DNA of 64,000 nt, taken from NCBI RefSeq assembly GCF_030718205.1, contig NZ_JAUZQF010000001.1:682001-746000 (forward strand). The letters run 5' to 3'. Source of the stretch: Nonomuraea turcica (GTDB lineage Bacteria; Actinomycetota; Actinomycetes; Streptosporangiales; Streptosporangiaceae). Positions 16,224 to 24,500 of this stretch are shown here, piece by piece. Under the pieces are notes generated by a model. The model saw nothing but the letters and a program-made list of their open reading frames with translations, had not been told where the DNA came from and did not search any database. The position numbers and the translations under genes were made by a program. Every line of letters begins with the position of its first letter. Position 1 is the first letter of the stretch.

Positions 16224-16437
16224 TGTCCGCCGACGTCCGCTCCCAAGCCTGCTCCTCACCGCCATCAACCGGCGGCTGGAAGTCCGGATCGCCTGCGTCC
16301 GTGCTCTTCATCCCTGCGCTGAGGAGGCTCACGCAGTCGGGCAAGCCCTCTGCATTGAGTGCTGCGCTCCCGCACCGTGTGAGACGCGCAAGGCGCTCGA
16401 CGCTGCTCTCGACTCCCGGCAGGCAGACCGTGGCTGA
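16223..16437 (+). pseudogene. Small Cys-rich ORF with apparent -1 frame break
   Basis: ATG 16223 (coupled TGATG, SD GGAGG) opens a frame that reads MSADVRSQ, but the protein-like sequence (LLLTAINRRLEVRIACVRALHP, then ALCIECCAPAPCETRKALDAALD) continues in the neighbouring frame and ends at 16437. One missing C in the run after CAAG (about 16246-16249) would join them into a 71-aa Cys-rich protein. Either a true frameshift mutation, a sequencing or assembly error, or an alternative start such as the TTG at 16150. Confidence 0.45.
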
Positions 16438-16690
16438 GCCGCTCATCGTGGTCGCCCTCGACGCCGCCGACACCCAGCTGGCGGAGGAGTTCGAGGGCGT
16501 TGACGAGTGGTACGTCGGGGAGCGCGGCGACCACCTCTACCCGACCTGCCCCGGCCTCGCTCGCACGGGCAGGCCGCCACGGCGCGGGTCGGGCAGGCTG
16601 TACCCGGAGGCCGGAGACGTCTGCCTGACCTGCCTCAGATGGTGGCGAGCACGCAAGGCGAAGGAGACTGGGGACCATGGCCAACCCTGA
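16430..16690 (+). CDS. Small Cys-containing hypothetical protein
   Basis: 86 aa. LYPTCPGLARTG and, 30 residues on, DVCLTCLRWWRARK give a His/Cys set that may bind zinc. The GTG start overlaps the stop of the preceding frame (GTGGCTGA). Role unknown. Confidence 0.5.
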   Translation: MAEPLIVVALDAADTQLAEEFEGVDEWYVGERGDHLYPTCPGLARTGRPPRRGSGRLYPEAGDVCLTCLRWWRARKAKETGDHGQP

Positions 16691-16955
16691 CTTCAAGGTC
16701 AACGACAAGGCCCGCCGCATTCTGGAAGTCCTCCTCAACGCCGATCAGCGCCTGACCGGGCTGACCATCTGCGACCTCACCGGCCTGCACGCGATCCACC
16801 CGGAGCTGGCCAGCCTGGAGGCCAACGAGTGGGTTGAGAGCGCATGGGCGACGCAGGAACCGCTCCCGGACCGGCCACGCCGCCGCCTCTACCAGTTGAC
16901 CCCGTACGGGCGTACGAGGGCGCTTCATGCGCTGGGGCGGTACGAGACGCCGTGA
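16677..16955 (+). CDS. PadR-like winged-helix protein
   Basis: 92 aa. The layout (KARRILEVLLNADQRLTGLTICDLTGLHAIHPELASLEANEWVES, then RRRLYQLTPYGRTRALHAL) is that of a PadR-type winged helix with the Y-x-L-T wing motif. It should bind DNA as a dimer; no effector domain. Overlaps both neighbours. Confidence 0.68.
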   Translation: MANPDFKVNDKARRILEVLLNADQRLTGLTICDLTGLHAIHPELASLEANEWVESAWATQEPLPDRPRRRLYQLTPYGRTRALHALGRYETP

Positions 16956-17155
16956 CCCTCCTCAACCTCCCGATCACCCTGGTCCACTGCCTCGGATGCG
17001 GTCGCCTCCTGTGGGACCCGAAGTCGAGGAAGCGCCGGCGCGGCCGGGAGTGCGCGGAGAAGGCGGGGATCATCGACCCGCCGTCGCCGCGTATCGCCCG
17101 GCGTGACAGAGGAGACTGCGAAGGACAGACAGACCTGCTGAAGGAGACAACGTGA
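16952..17155 (+). CDS. DUF6011-like zinc-ribbon protein
   Basis: 67 aa. HCLGCGRLLWDPKSRKRRRGRECA is the DUF6011 pattern (CxxCGRxLxDPxSxxxGxGxxC), a small actinobacterial metal-binding domain of unknown role. GTG overlaps the upstream stop (GTGA). Confidence 0.6.
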   Translation: MTLLNLPITLVHCLGCGRLLWDPKSRKRRRGRECAEKAGIIDPPSPRIARRDRGDCEGQTDLLKETT

Positions 17156-17385
17156 CGACATGGCGCATCAACCCCGAGAACCTCAGCCTCGGCCCCGAGG
17201 AGGAGCGGAGCAGCACGACGTTCACGGATCAGGAGTGGCGCGCCCAGGAGTGGCCGGAGTGTCCGGTCTGCGGCACCACCGTAAGCGTGAGCAGGATCAG
17301 CACGCCGTCCGCTGACGAGCGCATCCCGAGGTACATCATGGGCCGCTGGGAGTGCCCCAACGGCTGCGACCCTCGCCAGCATTGA
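17152..17385 (+). CDS. Small zinc-ribbon protein
   Basis: 77 aa. CPVCG and, 37 residues later, CPNGC form a four-Cys ribbon; the N-terminus is acidic. GTG overlaps the previous stop. Function unknown. Confidence 0.48.
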   Translation: MTTWRINPENLSLGPEEERSSTTFTDQEWRAQEWPECPVCGTTVSVSRISTPSADERIPRYIMGRWECPNGCDPRQH

Positions 17386-17408
17386 GTGCTTGAGGAAGGA
17401 ACGACACC

Positions 17409-17687
17409 TTGAGCACACACCAGTGCCTCCGCCCTGAGGGTACGACTGAGCCGTGGCGGTGTCCCGAGTGTGGCCTGTTGTGGGAGCCGCTTCCTTCAGC
17501 GCCGGTGGAAGCACCCAAGCGAAAGATCACTGTCAGCCAGAACACGGTCGTCGTCGTGGCTGGCGTGGCTGCTGGCGTGATCTGCTTGGGCATGCTGGCG
17601 GTGTCCCTGGAGGCGGCCGTCGTCGCCATGTGCATCGTGGGGCTTGTGTCCCTCGTGTATGCGTTCCGGCTGATCAGCCGTTTGTGA
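17409..17687 (+). CDS. Small membrane protein with N-terminal zinc ribbon
   Basis: 92 aa. A Cys cluster (CLRP, CPECG) precedes two hydrophobic helices (about 44-62 and 66-85), so the protein should span the membrane twice with the ribbon inside. Start is TTG 17409 behind GAGGAAGGA. Last gene before a 250-bp stretch (17688-17940) in which I see no gene, tRNA or clear signal. Confidence 0.5.
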   Translation: MSTHQCLRPEGTTEPWRCPECGLLWEPLPSAPVEAPKRKITVSQNTVVVVAGVAAGVICLGMLAVSLEAAVVAMCIVGLVSLVYAFRLISRL

Positions 17688-17940
17688 GACGATTACTGCC
17701 AATCTCGCCCACAAGGACATACGCCAGGCTCTCACCGAGCGCGAAAGCGGCCCTCCGCCACCAACGGAGAGCCGCCCTCTACCCGCCACCTTCAGCCCCA
17801 ACTGCCTCAGGTCTCCCAAAGAGCGTACTAGCACGTCAGGGGGACACGTTGGCTCTGGACTGCCCGGTCAGCATGTGTGACCGTACGATGCCCGGCTCCG
17901 CCGCCAGGCTCGACTCCTAGCAACCATTGAGCCGAACGCC

Positions 17941-18138
17941 ATGGCGCAGGACGCTGCGGCCAGCCGAGACAATAGACCCGTGATCACAGCCGGGGCGCTG
18001 CCCTGCGACCTGCATCCCGTCGCCGACGGCGTCCTCGTCATCCCGCACATCCTCCCGATCCGCGTCCCTGCCGCCGCCTACACGCTCACGGTCGCCGAGT
18101 GGCTCCGCCTGCCCGCCGAGGCCGCCACCGTCCCGTAG
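17941..18138 (+). CDS. Small hypothetical protein before the terminase
   Basis: 65 aa from ATG 17941, or 52 aa from GTG 17980. The protein-like part is ITAGALPCDLHPVADGVLVIPHILPIRVP. No good SD for either start, so this is a weak call. It lies 45 bp upstream of the terminase small subunit. Confidence 0.32.
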   Translation: MAQDAAASRDNRPVITAGALPCDLHPVADGVLVIPHILPIRVPAAAYTLTVAEWLRLPAEAATVP

Positions 18139-18183
18139 GCGAAACTGGTAACCACACCTACCCATCGGAGGGGAGGCCACCAG

Positions 18184-18657
18184 GTGTCCGGCACCAGAGG
18201 CGGCAACGGCCGCTACACCCGCGACCCAGCCACCGCCCATCGCGACGCCGAAGCGTGCCGGCTACGCGCCCGCGGCCTCACCTACCAGCAGATCGCCGAC
18301 CAACTCGGCACAACCCGCAGCAACGCCTACGAAGCTGTCCAACGCGCCATCGCCGACATCGTCCGCGAGCCCGCCGAAGAAGTCCGCCAGCTCGAGCTGA
18401 TGCGGCTGGACGAGATGCACACCGCGGCGCTCGCCATCCTCGAGGCCCGCCACTTCGTGGTGGACCGCGGCGAAGTCGTCGAATGGGAGGGAGCGCCACT
18501 GATCGACGACGGGCCGAAGCTCGCAGCGATCGACCGCCTCCTGAAAATTCAGGCCCGGCGCGCCGCGCTGCTCGGCCTGGACGCTGAGAAGAAGGTCAGT
18601 GTGTCCGGCGGCGTCAAGTACGAGGTGGTCGGCGTGGACCCAGATCAACTGAAATGA
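18184..18657 (+). CDS. terS-like: Terminase small subunit-like HTH protein
   Basis: 157 aa. The N-terminal helix-turn-helix (RLRARGLTYQQIADQLGTTRSNAYEAVQRAI) and central helices (EEVRQLELMRLDEMHTAALAIL...AAIDRLLKIQARRAALLGLD) fit phage small terminases that recognise the packaging site and assemble as rings. GTG follows GGAGGGGAGG. The large subunit lies 0.7 kb downstream, separated only by an endonuclease gene. Confidence 0.72.
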   Translation: MSGTRGGNGRYTRDPATAHRDAEACRLRARGLTYQQIADQLGTTRSNAYEAVQRAIADIVREPAEEVRQLELMRLDEMHTAALAILEARHFVVDRGEVVEWEGAPLIDDGPKLAAIDRLLKIQARRAALLGLDAEKKVSVSGGVKYEVVGVDPDQLK

Positions 18658-18679
18658 TCCGCATGACCTGCGGAAACAG

Positions 18680-18727
18680 TAAAATAAAAGTCATGAGGCC
18701 CCGGCGACGGCGGCAACCGTCCCGGGG
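18680..18727 (+). promoter_or_regulatory. TAAAAT box and strong hairpin before endonuclease VII
   Basis: A TAAAAT hexamer (18680-18685) sits in a short AT-rich patch. Downstream, CCCCGG-C-GACGG / CCGTC-CCGGGG (18699-18727) folds into an 11-bp hairpin with a 6-nt loop. No T-run follows, so this is not a standard terminator. It would be the leader of the endonuclease mRNA if TAAAAT is a -10 box; no -35 is seen. Confidence 0.35.
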
Positions 18728-18752
18728 TGCGGCCGACTGTCCAGGAGCCGAC

Positions 18753-19391
18753 ATGACCGAGCGTACTTGTTCCGAGGAAGATTGCACCAAACCGCTCAAG
18801 GCGCGCGGCCTGTGCGACACGCACTACGCACGCTTGCGCCGGGCTGGCCTACCTGAGCGACCTATCCGTGTCTGTGGGGTAGATGGCTGCGGCAGGAAGC
18901 ACAACACGGCGGGCTACTGCTACACGCACTATGTGCGGCTAAAGAACACGGGTACCGTCGGCAGTGCGCAGATCCGCACATACAAACCCACGACTGTCCG
19001 AGATGAGCAGGGCCGGAAGCAGTGCCGTACATGCCGCATATGGCAGCCGGAGACTGAGTTTCAAGCCACGAGGAACTGCGCGGACGGCCTGAATCCGCGG
19101 TGCAAGACCTGCAAGCGGAGCGACAAACTGCGCGCCAACTTCGGTTTGTCCCTAGCCCAGTACGAAGCGCTCGTGGCCGCACAGACTGGTGCCTGCGCCA
19201 TCTGTGGCGACAATCAGGAAATTCTTCACGTCGACCACGATCATGCCTGTTGCCCCACCAAGGGCAAGAGCTGCGGGCAATGCGTGCGACAACTGCTGTG
19301 TCAGTGGTGCAACCGCGCTATCGGGATGTTCAAGGATGACCCGAAGCTTCTGCGAGCCGCCGCTGACTACGTGGAGCGGCACCGTGGCTGA
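18753..19391 (+). CDS. Recombination endonuclease VII (HNH)
   Basis: 212 aa. The C-terminal 80 residues match endonuclease VII: LSLAQYEALVAAQTGACAICGD, LHVDHDHACC, VRQLLCQWCNRAIGMFKDDPKLLRAAADYVERH, with zinc Cys pairs and the HVDHDH catalytic site. The N-terminal part has two similar Cys/His repeats (CxxxxCxxxxxxxGxCxxHYxR). Enzymes of this type cut branched DNA or nick near genome ends, and HNH proteins beside terminases assist packaging. ATG 18753 follows CAGGAG; ATG 18654 is a possible longer start. Confidence 0.8.
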   Translation: MTERTCSEEDCTKPLKARGLCDTHYARLRRAGLPERPIRVCGVDGCGRKHNTAGYCYTHYVRLKNTGTVGSAQIRTYKPTTVRDEQGRKQCRTCRIWQPETEFQATRNCADGLNPRCKTCKRSDKLRANFGLSLAQYEALVAAQTGACAICGDNQEILHVDHDHACCPTKGKSCGQCVRQLLCQWCNRAIGMFKDDPKLLRAAADYVERHRG

Positions 19392-20787
19392 GATCGTGGT
19401 CAGGTACGAGCCGCGTGGTGCGGTACAGGATCTTTTCCGATCTACTGATCCTGAGGTCCTCCTAAGCGGCGCAGCAGGGACCGGCAAGAGCGTGGGCGCG
19501 CTGATGTACATACATCTCGCATGCCTTGCGACACCCAAGGTTCGAGCCTTGATCGTTCGCAAGACCCACGCTTCGCTGACCGCCTCCACCTTGGTCACTT
19601 TCCGGGAGAAGGTTGCCAAGGAAGCTCTCGCCGCGGGCATCCTCCACTTCTACGGTGGTTCGGCACAGGAACCAGCCTCGTATCGGTACACGAACGGCAG
19701 TGTCATCGTCGTTGGGGGGCTAGATCGCGCATCGCGATTGCTCAGTACCGAGTTTGACCTGGCGTTCGTGGACGAGGCCATTGAAGTCACCGACGAAGAT
19801 CTTGACACCATCGTTAGTCGGCTGAGAAACGGCGTACTCACCCATCAGCGTCTCATCATGGCGACCAACCCTGGTCACCCAAGCCACCACCTCAAGCAGC
19901 GGGCCGACTCTGGGCGCTGCCGGATGTTGTACAGCAAACACGAGGACAACCCCCCGCTGTACCAAAACGGTGAGTGGACAGAGTACGGCCGCACATACCT
20001 TGCGCGGCTCGACAGTCTCTCCGGCGCTCGCTACCAGCGGATGCGGTGGGGGAAGTGGGTGTCGGCTGAGGGGCTCGTGTATGACGGTTTCGACCCGGCG
20101 GTGCACGTGGTGGACCGGTTTGAGATCCCTGGGTCGTGGTCGCGTTGGTGGTCGATCGACTTCGGGTTCACCAATCCGTTCGTCTGCCAGTTCTGGGCTG
20201 AGGACGGCGACGGACGGTTCTACCTCTACCGGGAGATCTACATCACCCGCCGTCTGGTCGAGGACCACGCCAAGACCATCCTCAGCCTGGTCCAGCGCGA
20301 CGGCTCCTGGATCGAGCCACACCCTCGAGCTGTCATCTGCGATCATGATGCCGAAGACCGCGCCACCCTCGAACGCCACCTCGGCCTGCCCACGTCCCCA
20401 GCGCGGAAGTCGGTCAGGGATGGCATTCAAGCCGTCCAAGCCCGACTGCGCCCGGCAGGGGACGCACGGCCGCGGCTGTACCTCATGCGCGACAGCCTCG
20501 TCGAACGGGATCCAGAGCTGGAGGAGGCCAAGAAGCCGGCCAGCACGGCGGAAGAGTTCCCAGCGTACGTGTGGGCCGTGAGGCCCGGCGGAGTGTTGAA
20601 GGAGGAGCCGGTCAAGTCAGACGACCACGGGATGGACGCCCTCAGGTACTTGGTCGCCGAACGGGACCTGATCGGGACTGGCAGCGTGCGATCGCCGGCT
20701 CGGGCTCGGGAGGGTCGGCCGTCTGGGGCGGCTGCGCGGTACGGGCGGCCTGTCGTTGGGAGCAGCGCGCAGCGTGTGGCTCGCTAG
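19384..20787 (+). CDS. terL: Terminase large subunit
   Basis: 467 aa. ATPase domain: Walker A SGAAGTGKS (about 31-38), Walker B LAFVDEA (about 126), coupling motif MATNPG (about 159). Nuclease domain: first Asp in SIDFGFTNPF (about 260), later CDHDAED and the last Asp in DDHGMDALRYL (about 418). This is the packaging motor that translocates DNA into the prohead and cuts it. GTG 19384 overlaps the endonuclease stop; the upstream part of the open frame overlaps endonuclease VII and is not used. Confidence 0.92.
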   Translation: MAEIVVRYEPRGAVQDLFRSTDPEVLLSGAAGTGKSVGALMYIHLACLATPKVRALIVRKTHASLTASTLVTFREKVAKEALAAGILHFYGGSAQEPASYRYTNGSVIVVGGLDRASRLLSTEFDLAFVDEAIEVTDEDLDTIVSRLRNGVLTHQRLIMATNPGHPSHHLKQRADSGRCRMLYSKHEDNPPLYQNGEWTEYGRTYLARLDSLSGARYQRMRWGKWVSAEGLVYDGFDPAVHVVDRFEIPGSWSRWWSIDFGFTNPFVCQFWAEDGDGRFYLYREIYITRRLVEDHAKTILSLVQRDGSWIEPHPRAVICDHDAEDRATLERHLGLPTSPARKSVRDGIQAVQARLRPAGDARPRLYLMRDSLVERDPELEEAKKPASTAEEFPAYVWAVRPGGVLKEEPVKSDDHGMDALRYLVAERDLIGTGSVRSPARAREGRPSGAAARYGRPVVGSSAQRVAR

Positions 20788-20879
20788 AGGTCGCCGTATC
20801 GGCGGATGTTGCGTGCGATTCGTGATGCCTTGAGTACCGTACGTCAGAGCGGGTATGCGGGATGTGCGTGCCCGGACGG

Positions 20880-20940
20880 TTGAGCCAATTGTGAGCAAAT
20901 CGCCATATGTAAACCAAAGCTGAGACGTTAACGTCTAGCT
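20880..20940 (+). promoter_or_regulatory. Promoter-like region with 14-bp palindrome before the TA module
   Basis: TTGAGC (20880) and CATATG (20904) are spaced like a promoter. A perfect palindrome AGACGTTAACGTCT covers 20923-20936, between the -10 and the SD of the antitoxin-like gene. Autorepression by the HTH antitoxin at this palindrome is the natural reading, inferred from position. Confidence 0.45.
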
Positions 20941-20971
20941 GAGGAACGAGTTGGAGAGGGAGGGGCGCAAC

Positions 20972-21607
20972 ATGTACAGCACCGTGCTCGCAGCTGCGCT
21001 CTCGGGCGCCACCGTCGGCCAGTTGAAGCACTGGAGACGTCGGCCCCCGGTGTTCGCGCCCGAATACCAGACACCCCACAAGGTCCTCTACTCCTACAGA
21101 GACGTCGTCGCGCTCCGCTCGATCGTCTACCTCCGCGAGAAGGACACCACCTCGCTGCAGAGCATCCGCAAGTCGATCAGAAACCTGCGAGCCCTCGGCA
21201 ACATCGACCACCTGTCGGAGTACAAGCTGGTCCGCAGCGGCGACACCATCGTCATGGTGGACGGCGACGAGGCGATCGACCTGCTCCGCAAGCCGGGTAA
21301 CCACATGCTCGCAGGCATGTGGGACGTCTTCGGAGAGTTCGAAGGCCGGGTCGGCCCTGTGCTGCCATTCCTGCGACCCGTTCCCGGCGTGGTCCTAGAC
21401 CCTGAGGTCCGCAGCGGCTTCCCCATCATCGAAGGGACGCGCGTCGGCTACGACCAAGTCGCAGACCTGATGGCCGACGACGTCCCCGCAAATGAGATCG
21501 CGCGATTTTTCCCCTCAGTCACAGCCGAAGCGGCTCGAGCAGCGCAGCGATTCGCGGAATACGTCAGCACGTACAGCAATCGAGGGCAGACTGACCGAGT
21601 CGCTTGA
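20972..21607 (+). CDS. DUF433 antitoxin-like protein with MerR-type HTH
   Basis: 211 aa. The N-terminal 75 residues look like a MerR-type HTH (AALSGATVGQLKHWRR, LYSYRDVVALRSIVYLREK). The C-terminal 65 (GVVLDPEVRSGFPIIEGTRVGYDQVADLMADDVPANEIARFFP) is a DUF433 domain, a VapB-like antitoxin fold. The partner toxin follows with a TGATG overlap. ATG 20972 has GGGAGGGG at a good distance. It should neutralise the PIN protein and repress the operon through the upstream palindrome. Confidence 0.8.
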   Translation: MYSTVLAAALSGATVGQLKHWRRRPPVFAPEYQTPHKVLYSYRDVVALRSIVYLREKDTTSLQSIRKSIRNLRALGNIDHLSEYKLVRSGDTIVMVDGDEAIDLLRKPGNHMLAGMWDVFGEFEGRVGPVLPFLRPVPGVVLDPEVRSGFPIIEGTRVGYDQVADLMADDVPANEIARFFPSVTAEAARAAQRFAEYVSTYSNRGQTDRVA

Positions 21608-22083
21608 TGAAAATCCTCCTCGATGAGAACGTCCCAGAACAGCTCTCAGACCCGCTGACCTGGCTCCTGCGTGAGCACCAGATGGCGCACGTCAACCGGC
21701 GGTGGAAGGGCATCAAGGACAAGCAGCTCTACGACAAGGCCAAGCGGTACGGCTACGACATCGTCATCTCGATCGACAGCCAGCAGCTCTACGACTCCGA
21801 TATCTGCAAGGCGATTCAACGGTCCAGCAGGCATGTGGTGTTCGTGGAGACGACCAGCGGTGGTTTAAAGCATCTCGCTGCGGCCGCAGGAGCGTTGATG
21901 CACTGCATCCGCGACATCGTCGCAGAGTTAGAAAAGGTGGAGACGCAACGGATTGTCGTCGTACCGGCGCTCCTGGGCGAGCCGAAGTATAAGCCGTACG
22001 ATCCGCGCAAGGAGGCGCCCTCTCCGCTATGGCCGAGGAAGCAGCACGGTGATCACAAACCGTCTCGGGGCAGCCGCTCGTAG
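21607..22083 (+). CDS. DUF5615 PIN-like toxin
   Basis: 158 aa. MKILLDENVPEQL (first acidic residues), KDKQLYDKAKRYGYDIVISIDSQQL (second acidic site) match DUF5615, a PIN-like nuclease family paired with DUF433 antitoxins. It would cleave RNA when unopposed. The last 30 residues are basic and low-complexity. Located with its antitoxin between packaging genes and the cargo block, so it is a moron that may stabilise the prophage. Confidence 0.78.
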   Translation: MKILLDENVPEQLSDPLTWLLREHQMAHVNRRWKGIKDKQLYDKAKRYGYDIVISIDSQQLYDSDICKAIQRSSRHVVFVETTSGGLKHLAAAAGALMHCIRDIVAELEKVETQRIVVVPALLGEPKYKPYDPRKEAPSPLWPRKQHGDHKPSRGSRS

Positions 22084-22189
22084 GTGACGGTCCCGAATGC
22101 GGCCATCGATAGCAGCGGGCCCTGCCGAAGGTCTGAACGCAGCTGAACGCTGCTGGATATTTCCAGCCACGATCGACGGCCCGGAGGGC

Positions 22190-22599
22190 TTTTGTCCTGT
22201 CTCGTTGAACTTGAAGTACGGGATAGCGCTGGCCTGCGGTGCCTCAGATTGGATGAGACGCGCGGAACCGATGGCGTCTCGTCGATCATGAGGCGAATCC
22301 TCGTTTCGCTCGCGAGGTCTGTCGGTCGAGCCTGGCCAGGGGCCGACCGTATCGGCCCACCGCTCGGGTTGGCGCGACTGGACGCAAGGCAGCTCTGCGT
22401 CATCGAGTGCGAGCTGTTCAGGTGTCCTCTGCCGAGGTGGGCAGAATCCGCAGGGCTCCTGGACTGCGCAGACCTGCTGCTGGTGGACGGTGACCCGACC
22501 AGCCGCATCATCGCCATCGGCAACATCGCCGACGCGTGGGCGCCGTGGTGTTACAGCAAGCCGGATGGCGCAGTCAGTCTGAGAACGTGCTTGCGATGA
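22190..22599 (+). pseudogene. Possible amidohydrolase remnant
   Basis: In a region with no intact gene (22084-22573) the + frame ends ESAGLLDCADLLLVDGDPTSRIIAIGNI, which looks like the C-terminus of a metal-dependent amidohydrolase (x-ADLLLVDGDP). The upstream part is not convincing and no catalytic histidines are present. Best read as a decayed fragment of a host enzyme; low confidence. Confidence 0.3.
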
Positions 22600-23674
22600 T
22601 CGCGATGCTCTGGTGGTCAGAGCGGAGGACGGCTATCCCGAAGTCTATGGAGCAGCCGTCGCGGCCGTGCCAGTCGGAGGTGTAGAACAGCCAGGTGCAC
22701 TGGTCGGCGACCCATTTGAGCGTTGCGGGGTCGCCGTCGGTCCCGGTCAGGGCTGCGAGGGATTGCCAAGCGGTCAGGCGCCCGTATGCGCCGGTACCGT
22801 ACAGCGTTCGCACCACATCGGCAGTCCGTGCGTGATGCACGGTCAGGTTGCCTACGGCCGATTGCAGGCTCAGGGCCGCCAGCGTGGTGGCCCCGAAATC
22901 GCCCGGCACCAGCGGGCGGTCAAGGAGGAACAACTTGGCCTCGGTGTAGTCGCTCATGCCGTCTGTTGAGCGTCGTTCGTCGGGGTGGAGCCATCTGGTG
23001 ATGGCATTCATGGCCTGGACAGCCTGTGGCCAGTCGATCTCGGCCGCTTTCAGCTCGATCCCGGTCGCGCCGGGGGCGGCGACCGGCTCGGGAGCGACGT
23101 ACCAGATCTTGCGTGGCTTGCCGGGATATTGCGGCACGCCCAGTTGTTGGTGCTCGGCTGGCAAACGGTGGAGCGGCAAGATGGCGAGCGGATGGTCTGC
23201 CGCGCGAAGCCGTCCAGCGAACTCGACTGCCGCCCGCGCGGACCTGAGGTCGTCGTGGCGCAGCACTGCCTCCTGAAGAAGGCAGGCCGCTATCTCGTCA
23301 TCGGCCTGGGCCATGGCGAAGACCGGGATCAGATGTTCCAGTGGCTGGGCGGTGGCCAGCCACTCGGCCACCTCCCGAGGCAACTCTCGGATCGAGCCCC
23401 ATTTCTCCCCCGCGGCGGAGGCGATTCTCCACACCGTCATCACGTGCTCTGGATCACCTTCTGCCAGCGCGAATCGCTGCAGCGCCTCCCGGAATCCGTA
23501 CCGCATCGGGTAGGTCGGCGATGCGACCTGCAGCAGAGCTGTCATCAATTGCTCAAGCCAGTCGGGTTCGGCCCTTCGTACGACCTTCTCGGTCACCGCG
23601 ATCGCATTTTTCCACTGCTCGTCCTGGTAGGTGTTGGCGAGTCCCATCCGAAACACTGCGTCGTCGATCTTCAT
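22574..23674 (-). CDS. DUF6183-like protein
   Basis: 366 aa on the - strand. Helical repeat-like N-terminal half (AVTEKVVRRAEPDWLEQLMTALLQV, LQRFALAEGDPEHVMTVWRIASAAGE) and a C-terminal half with WYVAPEPVAAPGATGIELKAAEI and DWHGRDGCSIDFGIAVLRSDHQSIAIIASTF. The order suggests DUF6183, an actinobacterial family of unknown role. The start at 23674 follows GGGAG; an upstream ATG at 23746 is possible. The gene is intact and opposite to the phage operon, so it is probably cargo. Confidence 0.5.
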   Translation of the reverse strand: MKIDDAVFRMGLANTYQDEQWKNAIAVTEKVVRRAEPDWLEQLMTALLQVASPTYPMRYGFREALQRFALAEGDPEHVMTVWRIASAAGEKWGSIRELPREVAEWLATAQPLEHLIPVFAMAQADDEIAACLLQEAVLRHDDLRSARAAVEFAGRLRAADHPLAILPLHRLPAEHQQLGVPQYPGKPRKIWYVAPEPVAAPGATGIELKAAEIDWPQAVQAMNAITRWLHPDERRSTDGMSDYTEAKLFLLDRPLVPGDFGATTLAALSLQSAVGNLTVHHARTADVVRTLYGTGAYGRLTAWQSLAALTGTDGDPATLKWVADQCTWLFYTSDWHGRDGCSIDFGIAVLRSDHQSIAIIASTFSD

Positions 23675-23783
23675 CTGACAGAGTCTCCCAGATCGCACAA
23701 CGACATCTGGCGACGAGAATGCCCATGTGACCGAAACCGCAATCACTCAGCCTGGATCCGCTGCTGCGAATCTGACAAAAGAA

Positions 23784-23838
23784 CCGTGAAATAGGGCCAG
23801 GCGCCCTTTGACCTGGGATGATGGGAGTTTTCTACGCT
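23784..23838 (+). promoter_or_regulatory. IS1380-type left end and promoter
   Basis: CCGTGAAATAGGGC starts a 36-bp block (23784-23819) containing AGGGC/GCCCT arms and a TTGACC hexamer (23808-23813), with TACGCT at 23833-23838. It precedes the truncated transposase at 23871. A near copy (33/36) lies at 26650-26685. Confidence 0.45.
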
Positions 23839-23870
23839 TCCAGCAGTCCGGTCGGAAGGACACTTCGTAA

Positions 23871-24041
23871 GTGCAATTCTTCCACGACGCGGCCAAGACC
23901 GACGCGATCTTCGACGATGAGCACATGATCGCGTACGGCGGTTTGGTCCCGGCGATGCGGCTGGCCGAGCGGTGGGGCCTGGATGACCTGGTCGGCGAGC
24001 ACGTGGCCATCACCGCCGCCGACGGTATTCAACGGATGTGA
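23871..24041 (+). pseudogene. Truncated IS1380-family transposase, N-terminus
   Basis: 56 codons, GTG start after GGAAGGA. KTDAIFDDEHMIAYGGLVPAMRLAERWGLDDLVGEHVAI is the conserved N-terminus of IS1380-family transposases. The frame breaks off after TAADG, where sequence changes and a stop appears, so the DDE catalytic domain is absent. The downstream 24042-24500 interval contains no gene I can support. Confidence 0.68.
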
Positions 24042-24500
24042 TCCTGTTCAGGCCGCCGATCCCCAAGGAACCGTCGGGTGGGGTTTCCGGCTTGTCGGAC
24101 GTCCCGGGAACGTCGGTGGCGGTGGTGGATTCGCGGGCTCCGGTGGGCGGCGTTCCGTCCCGTCGGACGCGAACTGCCCGCAGGCATGTCGGAGTTGGAG
24201 AGGGCGGGAGCCTCGACGCATGCCGCGACATACCGGCGATATACCCAGGCTCACTAACTTAGATGAGCGGTCACGCTTCAGCGCGACGCCTACCGTCGTC
24301 CGTCCAAGGAATCTCGCCCTGAGAATTGTGTCGTTGCCGGCAGCCGGGACTGCAACAGCGCCGCTCCTTGCCGGCGGCCTCGTACTGGAAGGACTGGTTT
24401 GGTGAGATCGGGGCCATTGAGCGGCGCATACATGAGGAGCCCGTCGGAAGCATGCGCGCTGGTCTCAGGGAGATGGCGTACCGGGCCGCTGTCGTCCGTT

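Noticed and set aside
17688..17940. tRNA or small RNA in the 250-bp gap before the terminase
   Set aside because: No cloverleaf, CCA end or clear promoter seen by eye; a covariance search could still find one.
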